Assembly: GCA_032358255.1 (NCBI GenBank)
Contig: JAULBX010025853.1
Coordinates: forward strand, 1 to 54,721
From: Heterotrichella gracilis
Lineage: Eukaryota > Sar > Xanthophyceae > Tribonematales > Xanthonemataceae
Reading direction: 5' to 3'
DNA length: 54,721 nucleotides
Below, piece after piece: positions 46,894-54,721 of the stretch. Under the pieces are notes generated by a model. It was given only the letters and a program-made list of their open reading frames with translations. It searched no databases and was not told the DNA's origin. The number at the start of each line of letters is the position of its first letter. Positions within the stretch are counted from its first letter, which is position 1. The position numbers and the translations under genes were made by a program.

Positions 46894-49800
46894 ATGGTGG
46901 GCCCGGGCTATTACCCCCCAACAGGCACAAGCTACTTTGAGGAATGTAGACAATTTGAGGAGCTTGTATCTGCGCTTGGGAGGCGAAGCGAGGCCATCTG
47001 GGTCCCAGGTAAAATTTGCTGCCAGGTGTTGGGTTGAACCAGTTCAAGTGGTTACTGCGCTGACAGAGGCTGTGCAGGTGATGCAGTCTCTATACTAGAC
47101 ACTCCAGAGGCATTTTACGAGTGCATTCTGGTAAGGGATACTGCTACCTAGGTCCTGGCATGGGGGCACATTTGCATGCACATAGCCCAACAGGGTAAGA
47201 GAACCTCAACATGCCCCCTCCTTTGTGTCTGCTAGGACGGCGTCGAGCAATCTCAAGAAAGAATTACACTTGCCACACTGTACATTGGTACCAGTGGCCC
47301 TCTAGAAACCCGGCTGGTTGAAAAGCTAGCGTCCAAGCTACAGACTTCTGGTGTGCACAGGATGCGGGTGGTGCTGGACGCGCTGCGCTCCACGCGACCG
47401 ACACTCAGTCCAACAGGTGACAGTGGCCCCATGTCTAAAAGAAACATCCTGTAGTTGCTCATTTGTATGCGGCATGGCACCGCACATGCCACGTTCTGCA
47501 TGGCACCGCACATGCCACGTGCTGGATGGCACCGCACATCCCACATTGTTGCATGGCACCGCACTGCTGTAGCATTGAATGTGAGTGGATGATGGCACGT
47601 GGTTCATATGTCTTTTGCCAGGGTGGGATGGGGTGTTGCGCGCCCACACAGGCAGCAGGCTCTGTTGTACTGTGCACATGCTCGTTGGCACAATACTAAT
47701 TGGTCACCCACGCTGCGCATGTAGATGGGCTCATGCCATGAATATCTAGATGCATTAATGCGGCGCAGGAGCCTCCACCAGTACCGCCCACATGCTCAGC
47801 AAGGCCCTCCTCCAGGGGCGGCACAAGCAGGCGCGCGTCGCCCTGTTCCACACAACCGCGCTGCGGGGCATGCTGAAAAGGTACCACGGTGTGCACCTAG
47901 GCACAAACCTGTCTAATGCACTGATCTCGTATGTGCATAGTGCACTGCTTGTGTGGCACCTCCCGGAAAGGATGTGGGCAGCCAGTGTGTGTCAGTACTG
48001 TCCATGAGGGGAGTGCACAAGCAGGACTCAAAATAATTTGTCAACGTCAACGGTAATAAAATCAAAGTTTTTACAAAAAACATGAAAATTATCTACTGTA
48101 TGAGACTATCGTCACCGGCGTCCGGTTGTGTGTCAGTACACCCACTGCCATTGTGGCATGGCCCTGTACCTTGCCACTCTTGTAAATGCTTTGTCGCATG
48201 GGCCCCACCTGCCCTGCACCTCGGGTCTCAACAACCCCCATCCATTTGGCTGTCCAGGGTGCTTCCCCCCCGCGTGAAGGAGGTGGTGGGCGTGTGCCAC
48301 CTCAAGGCATTCATCTTTGACGACGACGTGCTCATCACAGGTACATGCAGGCAGGGATTGGCGTGGCTCATGTGTGCTACACCACGCGTTGGCATGCTTC
48401 CACCTGTCCCGGCACCCAGTGCTCAATCATTGCAATGCTGATCATTTATTTTGTAGATTTACATGTAGTATAAAACTGTTGACCTGCTGCTTTGCCTATA
48501 CTGCTGGAACGCATGTAAGCACCTATAGGGGATTAAAAATGAAGAACTGAATGACATGTCAGCAGTAAGCAGCAACCCTGTGGTTGTGGCCCCTACCAGG
48601 TGCCAACTGCAGCGACAACTACTTCACCACCCGCCAGGACCGCTACATGCTGCTGAGGAATGTGCCGCAGCTGGCGGACTATCTGGATGGCCTGCTGGAG
48701 TTTGTTGCGCAGTTCTCATACACGTGAGTGCTGCACTCCGCTGGCTTGGGTGGGCCCTGGCAAAACTCAAAAACTAAATTTATATATTTTTAAATTATTT
48801 ATTAAATTTAATGACTGCGCAGCCTATCCTTGAACAGACATGGTGGTTAAGCAAGTGGAGTCAGCAAAGAGAAAGGCATGGCCCTTCTGTCTGATAATGC
48901 CCCTGCCATTGCGCACCCTCTGCGAATACACATGGTGTATTTGCAGCACCATGTTTGTACGCCCTGCCCGGAATACCGCGCTGCTGTAGCACTTGCAAGC
49001 CTACCATGGCACATTGCATCATTGTCATCTGCGTGGATCCAGCTGCAATCCAGACCTGCTCGGCAGGCGTTATGAAACCACCACATGCCCTCATCTGCAT
49101 GGTTGCAGTGCTTCATACACGGTGTGGCATGGAACGTTGCATGCGATGGTGCCCTGTGCATGGCATTTCACAATTGCCACCTCACAGTGGTGTTTGCAGG
49201 GTGCAATCTGACGGGTATGCTGTGCCCCTGCTCATCCACACCAACACTGCCTGCAGGTTGCAACATGACAGCATGCTTGGCCCCTGCTCATGACAACAAC
49301 ACATCAACAGTGTCTTCACTGCCACACTGCCTGCAGGTTGCAGCCTGACGGCATGCTTGGCCCCTGCCCATCCACGGTGGACCCTGTGCACTCCTCCGCC
49401 CTCTTCCAGCACCAGTTTGCGCAGCACTTCAACGCACGCTTTGGGGGCCCCGCCACCGCAGCCGCCAGCATCCTCGACAGCTTGGCAGGCCACCCAGAAA
49501 CCTGGGGGCCAAGCACATCCATGGTGGGTGCGAAAGCGCAAGCGCCATGCAACCCCTCACCCGCTCCTGGGGATCCCCAGCACAGCAGGCAGTCGAGTGC
49601 GGACCTCGGCGTTGAGACACATGGCGGCGCACCCAGCAGCGCCAGCGGGGCACATGCACATGGCTCCCTTGACCCCACGCAGCCCCACAGCGGGCCACAT
49701 GGCAGCCTAAGCGGAGCACCCCATAGCCCCGCTCGACCACACAAACTAGACACGTGCGTCTTCCCAGTGGTGCAGATGGGCGCGCTGGGCGTGCGGCAGG

Positions 49801-51392
49801 ATGAGATGGCAACCCTAGATCTGCTGGCCGCGGCACAGCCTGGCGGCACCCTCAGCCTGTCTTCGGCCTACCTTAACCTTGCGCGGCCCTACGAGGCGGC
49901 GCTGCACAGGCTCAAGGGGGTGGACATTGAGCTGCTGACGGCGTCGCCGGCCGCCAATGGCTTCTATGGCGCAAAGGTGGGGGCTGGAGGGTGGGTACTC
50001 GCATGCGTCCCAGCAGTATGGCCAGATTTGCAGTCAGTTGTGCACACGTGGCACTGCGCAGGGCGATTCGCTATCGCCTTTGCCGGGTTAAGGGTTGGCG
50101 GGCTGATTTGTGTATTTCTACTTGTGTGTTTTGTGTGTTAGTATTGATCACTTTTTCAACACCATTGATACTTGCATGGTTTTATTCATCTCATACTGTT
50201 TATCCTTCTTACTTCTTTCTGCCATGCAGGGTGTGTCTGGGTTCATCCCGCTAGCGTATTCCGAGCTGGCGCGCCGCACCTGGTCCCGCCTGCGCACCGC
50301 CATGCCGCACTCGAGCTGCTCCCTGCTGGAGTACACGCGCCCAGGCTGGGAGTTCCACGCAAAGGGAATATGGTGGGTTTAGGGTTTAGGGTTTAGGGTT
50401 AGCCACGCTGCGCACGCGTCAAAGAAAGATAAGAAAGAAAAGGAAGTCTCAACGCCAATGCCAATATGCACTTTCTACACGTGCAAGATGGGTTGCCTAG
50501 GGGCGCGTGCGTTGGGTTTGGCTAGCTGCATATCATGCGTTTCAGCCGCCATTGTGTGTGCGCATGTGTGCTGATGGGTCTGCATGCGGTGCGTGTGCAT
50601 GTGTGCGGACGGGTGTGGCATATGCGGTGTGCGCACTGGGGCTGGTGGAGGTGCCAGGTGTGCGCACACGTACTCTGGTCGGTGAGCCATGTCACATGTC
50701 ATCATGTGCTGTGTACGCGTGGGTGCAGGGGTGTGTGGCATGTGGTGGGCCATGTGGTGTGCTCACATGGGCGCTGACGGGGTGGCATGTGGCGTGGCGC
50801 AGGTACACCGCTCCGGGGGAGGCGCTGCCCGTCGCGGCGGCCATCGGCAGCCCCAACTTTGGCTCCCGCTCCCTCCACCGAGACCTGGAAGCCCAGCTCA
50901 TGGTGGTGACAAGTAATACAAGGCTGCGCAAGGTGGGTGGGCTGCACTACCCGGTACACGTTATGTATGCGTCAACCCAGGTTCACCAGGTGCATGCATT
51001 CCAGGGTGCATCATAACTATTGTAATTATGCATGTGATACGTGATATTATTGATAAAAATGCATATTTTGGTATGCTATGTTTAGGGTTTAGGGAAGGTG
51101 AGGCATGCTTACATTCATCATAAGTGTGCGCTAGACAGGGCGGCCAGTGACGTGCAGCTGCCAAAAGAGTTTTTTTTCCAGAACCGTGCAATTCCTCCTG
51201 AATTCAACTCACCCACTGGCTGGACCAGCTGGACCTTTAGATCATTTGCCTGATGTCCAGGCGCTGGCGGACGAGGTCAGCGGCCTGAAGCAGCACATGG
51301 AGCACGCCAGCGCTGAGCTGTACACCCGCCCTGACCGCCACCTCAGCAGGGCTACCAGGCTGGCGGTGAGGATGCTGCGGGGGCTACTGTGA
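46894..51392 (+). CDS. PGS1: CDP-diacylglycerol-glycerol-3-phosphate 3-phosphatidyltransferase (PLD superfamily), 10 exons
   Basis: Exons: 46894-47008, 47078-47130, 47236-47416, 47769-47880, 48258-48340, 48600-48723, 49337-49976, 50230-50372, 50803-50932, 51261-51392; 570 aa. The enzyme makes phosphatidylglycerophosphate, the committed step to cardiolipin, usually in mitochondria. Both HKD motifs are intact: HLKAFIFDDDVLITGAN split by intron 5, and HAKGIW with IGSPNFGSRSLHRDLEAQ. TLATLYIGTSGPLE and DNYFTTRQDRYMLLRN also match eukaryotic PGS1. Exon 7 contains a low-complexity Ser/Pro/His/Gly insertion before CVFPVVQMGALGVRQDEM. The start is uncertain because the frame is open further upstream. 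The C terminus (LAVRMLRGLL) reads through a possible donor GTGAGG. Confidence 0.92.
47472..47570 (+). repeat. 26-bp minisatellite in PGS1 intron 3
   Basis: Four units beginning near 47472, 47498, 47524 and 47551 share GCATGGCACCGCACATGCCA. Each unit contains GCATG and CATGC arms, so it is itself partly palindromic. Confidence 0.88.
49194..49375 (+). repeat. Three tandem copies of the exon 7 3' splice site of PGS1
   Basis: TTGCAGGGTGCAATCTGACGG (from 49194), CTGCAGGTTGCAACATGACAG (from 49251) and CTGCAGGTTGCAGCCTGACGG (from 49331) are followed by near-identical CATGCTTGGCCCCTGC-type sequence. Only the third acceptor keeps the PGS1 frame. Using either of the first two leads to a TGA at the end of copy 2. 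Confidence 0.82.
50375..50401 (+). repeat. Telomere-like array at the 5' splice site of PGS1 intron 8
   Basis: Three and a half TTTAGGG units begin at the third base of the intron, so the donor GTGGGTTTAGGG is itself part of the array. This is the longest telomere-type run in the window apart from the WRAP53-like intron 3 array. Confidence 0.92.
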
Positions 51393-52796
51393 GGGGAGGG
51401 GCTGGGATGCTGCACAGGTTTCCAGCGACAAGGCGGGCTTAGGGTTCAGGGTTTTGATGGTGCAGAGGTGCCCAGAGACACGGCGGGGGCAGAGGGTGTG
51501 GGTTGTGCGATGGCATCCATGGGATGGGGTGGGTTGCCAGTTGTTTGTAGTGCGATACAGTAATTCAGGGCAGTGTTAATTCAGCGCATTTTCATTTTTG
51601 ATTGTTTTTGGCACCTTGTTCAGTATTCATCCTCAACGTTATGCCAGTTCTTCATACCTGTGCATGCTTGGGGGTGTGCTTGAGGGTGCTGCCAGTGGCC
51701 ATTTTCCGGCTGAAGCTCAGGTTCAACCTAGGGGTGAGACTGTTGCCTGTTTAGGGCTTGGGGTTGAAGGTTGAGGGTTTGCCTAGGTGCGAGCCTGTAT
51801 CCTCAAGGTATTCGTGTGCTCCGCGCCCTATCTAGCGCTGCGCGTCCTCAAATTGTTTCTTGCCAACACTGCATCGGCATTGCATGGCTCCAAAGCCCCG
51901 GGCCAGCAAGTTGCAAGACGTTGGAATAAATGGGATGCATTGGTGTCATCTCATACTAATCCTCAGCAATCACAATGGGATGCATCTGCAGCCTCGTACT
52001 ACGGGTTCCACTTTCCATTACAGAGTGTTTTCTGCTTTTGTGTCAAACAGATGCATTCCTGTTATAGTATAATACCATGCGCCAATAGCGACAGCTTGGA
52101 TGTACGAGCCTATATCACTCTAGAGTTGCTGCACTGCACCTTGAAGGTCACCGTGATGAAGCTGGCATCATCTGTTCAGGGGGTGTACTTTACTTTGCGT
52201 CACAAATACTACTATACTGGGTCTACTTTCAATAACTGTGTCCCACAAACGTGACTTTCAGACAATGCAAATGAGCCACGATGGTTGAGTTGACTGTACA
52301 TATTACAATGATTATCCCCATTGTACAAGAACTTTTTTGAAGAAAAACAGGATGATACATGCCATTGGCTTTAAAGCCAAGGCTGGTAGTAACACATGCT
52401 GTGCCACAGAGTCTGTGGAATGGAACCAGCAACAGCAAAAACATGCACTCAAAACCACCTCCGGTGAAAAGGAAAGAGGGCCTGTCAAAACCCAACTGAC
52501 ACGAAGGGAGGGTTGTCACTAGCTATAATAGCACTCCCATGACAAAATATTAGATGGCAAAGTATCTGCAGTAAATTGGCTGGGCTGCAGGTTATTGCAG
52601 GCGCAAGGGAGGCTTCTAGAAAAATTTGGACCCTAGAAGTATCTGGCTCAACAAGGTATGGACATATCTCGTGGGACTATGGGGGGTGGGCATGAACCGG
52701 AGCAGCCAAACGCACGCGTAGCCCCATGTGATCTGTCCCTACCTTGTTGAGCCAGGTACTTCTACGGACCCCAACCCGCTATACTTTTGACCACAC
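51393..52796. other. Gene-free stretch after PGS1
   Basis: This holds the PGS1 3' UTR and spacer. A frame from 51787 to 52254 (plus) shows no domain. A foldback element lies at 52634-52764, listed separately. Confidence 0.45.
52634..52764. repeat. 131-bp foldback with 25-bp arms
   Basis: TAGAAGTATCTGGCTCAACA plus five bases (52634-52658) pairs with 52740-52764 with one mismatch in 25. The 81-base loop has no coding capacity. It resembles a small inverted-repeat transposon remnant; no clear flanking duplication is visible. Confidence 0.75.
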
Positions 52797-52958
52797 CTAG
52801 AATCCCACTCCCGCAACAATCACTGCTGCGAGCACACCCATCCAAAATAGGTTCCACCCGGGGTGCTTCACCCACCTGTGCACAGCTTTTGCCATCCAGA
52901 GTGGCACTGTGCCAGCCACCTCAACCCTCTTCATAAACCCCTCTACGTCCACCAGGGG
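52797..52958 (-). CDS. Possible C-terminal exon of a membrane protein (partial model)
   Basis: After an AG acceptor (TTGTAG), the minus strand is open for 53 codons and ends in TAG. It encodes VDVEGFMKRVEVAGTVPLWM, then WVKHPGWNLFWMGVLAAVIV and AGVGF, a plausible amphipathic region plus membrane helix. Possible further exons upstream on the same strand are near 53320-53460, 53750-53856 and 53940-54150, for example one ending in a perfect GTAAGT donor after SRALLAV. I could not join them in phase, so the gene may be degraded or misread. The family is not recognised. Confidence 0.35.
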   Translation of the reverse strand, partial: PLVDVEGFMKRVEVAGTVPLWMAKAVHRWVKHPGWNLFWMGVLAAVIVAGVGF

Positions 52959-54644
52959 CTACAAGTTAACCACGGCGGGCGAAGAGGAGTTCACCGAGAG
53001 GCATGAGGTGGCTAGCAAAATGCCACGTGGGAACAGCAAGTGCCACCACCGGTGCAACCACCGCCACCGCAAACCACAGGTACAGAAAAACCTTTGACAG
53101 CCTCTGGCACTGTCATGTATGTTACACTCCCCCTAAATGCAGGAGGGACACAAGGTTGAACCCTATACACAACCTATTCTCGTGAGCACTCCCAGTAGAA
53201 AGTAGCCAGCAATTCTGCTCTTCCGCCAGCACTGCTTGTTCGGTTTTCCAGCAAGCCCTTGTTGCCTTGGTGAGCAGTGGTCAACTGGCTTGCAACCCAC
53301 TAGACTTCTAAAGCGGCAAACCCTTCTACAGCGGCGAACCCTGCGACCAGCAAAACCTCATACCAAGCGAGGCTAAAGGAGTTATCCAGGTGGGGACTGG
53401 GGTTGGCATAGCACCCCGCGATTGCACTGGCTGTTTTGACAGTGTGTTCAAGACCCCACTGCTGCAAGGCGCTTTTGAGCAATGGCAGAATCGGTAACCT
53501 GGGTGAAAGGACTTGCCGCTCAAGCCCAGTACTGTCTGTTGTGTGTACGAACCAGTGCCAGGTGACATGCCACGTACCTGCTGCAGCCAAATTGGGCATG
53601 CAACCACATACACCAGGCATGTGCACCACTCCCCACGCATGCACCATGTTCACACCTTTACTGCGGAAGATATGCGTGTCTTGCTGCTGACGTTTGCTCT
53701 GGCAAGAAGTTATTGCTTGTCAACTTGTCAGGGGCGATAGAAAAAGCTGGTTCGGATCAAAGTATTGACGCAGAAATAGCTCATCGCCCACACGATGGCC
53801 AACATTGTCCATTTGGAACTCAACAGTTTTATGACCAGGTTCACAGAGAATTTCACCTACAAGCAGGCTTGTGTCAGGAAACTTTCATACCACACACTGT
53901 CCGCCACAAGGCCAGTGAAGGCAGTGGCCACTTACCACAGCGAGAAGGGCACGGCTTCCCGTGGCCAACCAGCCACTGCCCACATTGCTCGCAGTGGTGG
54001 TGCCGCATTTCACCTACAGAACAGCGCTCCCAGTCAGAAAAGCACAACGTCTAGTCCAAAGCCGTTCAATCAATGTTGTTAAACCACTGACCTTCGTGGG
54101 CACGGCGATTCCCTCAGAACTGGACGCTGGGTTCCATGGGTCTCCATAGGCACCTGGCGATGGTGGTCCTGTCAAGCACAGGTGCTATGTACCTGCTGGT
54201 GCGGGTCGTGCAGGCTGCCCGCTGCGGTCCTGTGATGAAGTTTTGCTGTGGCAGGTTCCGACATCGGGCACCACTTGCAGGTGGTGCACGGTTGCCTGCT
54301 TTTGAATGGGAGCTTGATATGGCGTGCGATGCATGCATGCATTGCCATGTTGCCCATATGGCTAACCTGGTGCTGAGCACTACGTGCTGCCGACCGACAG
54401 GGGCTTTGAAGCTTTTCATTGTAGTATGTTCACCAATACTGCCAAACGCCCGCTTCTGTGCAAGCAGGTGGAAGCTGTCGGTTGAAGCTGTAATCTGCGA
54501 GTCTTCCTAGGCTGGGGGCGCAGTGGACAACGGTTGGCAACGATATATCCTGAAGAGGAGGCAATTGGGTACCAAGGATGTCAGGTATCTTCCAAAGCTG
54601 CCAATTGCACACCAGTTTCCTCGGCCACAGAGGATATAAAGTTT
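52959..54644. other. Unresolved region before the right TIR
   Basis: Several frames on both strands are open here without a recognisable domain. GTAGGTGAAAT occurs twice on the minus strand, each time after a TGT- or CTT-ending stretch, hinting at a duplicated exon/intron unit. I cannot build a supported gene model. Confidence 0.35.
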
Positions 54645-54721
54645 GAGCTCAGTCACACTGCCCACCGCGCCTCAGAGCTCAGTGGGCAGCACTCAAGGCG
54701 GGGAAAAAGCAGTGGGAAATC
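54645..54721 (-). repeat. Right terminal inverted repeat (TIR)
   Basis: This is the reverse complement of bases 1-77 with two mismatches. It carries the same internal ACTGAGCTC repeats and hairpin arms. Inside of it the sequence (AACTTTATATCC on the minus strand) bears no relation to the sequence inside the left copy, so the shared unit is sharply bounded at 77 bases. Confidence 0.95.

Noticed and set aside
54136-54510. Plus-strand frame of 124 codons before the right TIR
   Set aside because: It has no domain, overlapping frames are open on the other strand, and there are no matching splice partners.
1-54721. Polinton, giant-virus insertion or other large viral element suggested by the terminal repeats
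   Set aside because: No polymerase, integrase, packaging ATPase or capsid gene is present, and the genes are ordinary spliced host genes.
1-54721. tRNA, rRNA, riboswitch or CRISPR features
   Set aside because: I looked for T-loop motifs, rRNA-like blocks and regularly spaced repeats. None was convincing; the tandem repeats seen are minisatellites or splice-site duplications.

Overview
This window looks like nuclear DNA of a green alga (Chlorophyta). It carries intron-dense, GT-AG-spliced genes on both strands, about 78 introns in 12 spliced genes. The gene families are plant or green in character: a PLATZ zinc protein, an MRS2-type Mg2+ transporter, a PMR5/TBL-like esterase and plant-like extended synaptotagmins. 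Many short plant-type telomere motifs (TTTAGGG) are scattered through it. I cannot name the species. All gene models were spliced by hand from the sequence. Exon sums are divisible by three and junctions agree with family conservation, but there is no transcript evidence.

Layout from left to right. The window begins and ends with a 77-bp terminal inverted repeat (1-77 and 54645-54721, 75/77 identical). Next come two tandem minus-strand extended-synaptotagmin paralogues (919-6214 and 7759-12529) with nearly identical exon structure. They are followed by an MRS2/CorA Mg2+ transporter on plus (13421-17781), a leucine-rich, F-box-like protein on minus (18129-21110), a PC-esterase/TBL-like membrane-anchored acyltransferase on minus (22884-25055), and an unrecognised, probably plastid-targeted membrane protein with SG and 30-residue repeats on plus (25837-30886). 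Then come intronless 40S ribosomal protein S11 on plus (31993-32466), a triose-phosphate/nucleotide-sugar-type transporter on minus (33502-35032), a WRAP53/TCAB1-like WD40 telomerase-RNP protein on plus (35814-39237), a ubiquitin-like-S27a fusion on minus (40041-41436), a PLATZ protein on plus (42129-43514), GOT1 on minus (44961-46134) and PGS1, the PLD-family phosphatidylglycerophosphate synthase, on plus (46894-51392). A possible membrane-protein gene on minus (C-terminal exon 52797-52958) lies before the right repeat.

The genes are mostly unrelated housekeeping functions: translation (S11, S27a), membrane contact, lipid and trafficking roles (E-Syts, PGS1, GOT1), transport (MRS2, TPT-like), telomerase or small Cajal-body RNP assembly (WRAP53) and cell-wall or glycan acylation. 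I see no transposase, integrase, DNA polymerase or capsid gene.

The most interesting signals are not genes. (1) Near-identical terminal inverted repeats sit exactly at both ends of 54.7 kb of host-like genes. (2) TTTAGGG-type arrays start within about 25 nt of the 5' splice site in eight introns, six of eight in the sense orientation. (3) Segments spanning splice sites have been tandemly copied into three different introns. (4) The ubiquitin moiety fused to S27a has lost the residues equivalent to K6, K29, K48 and K63.
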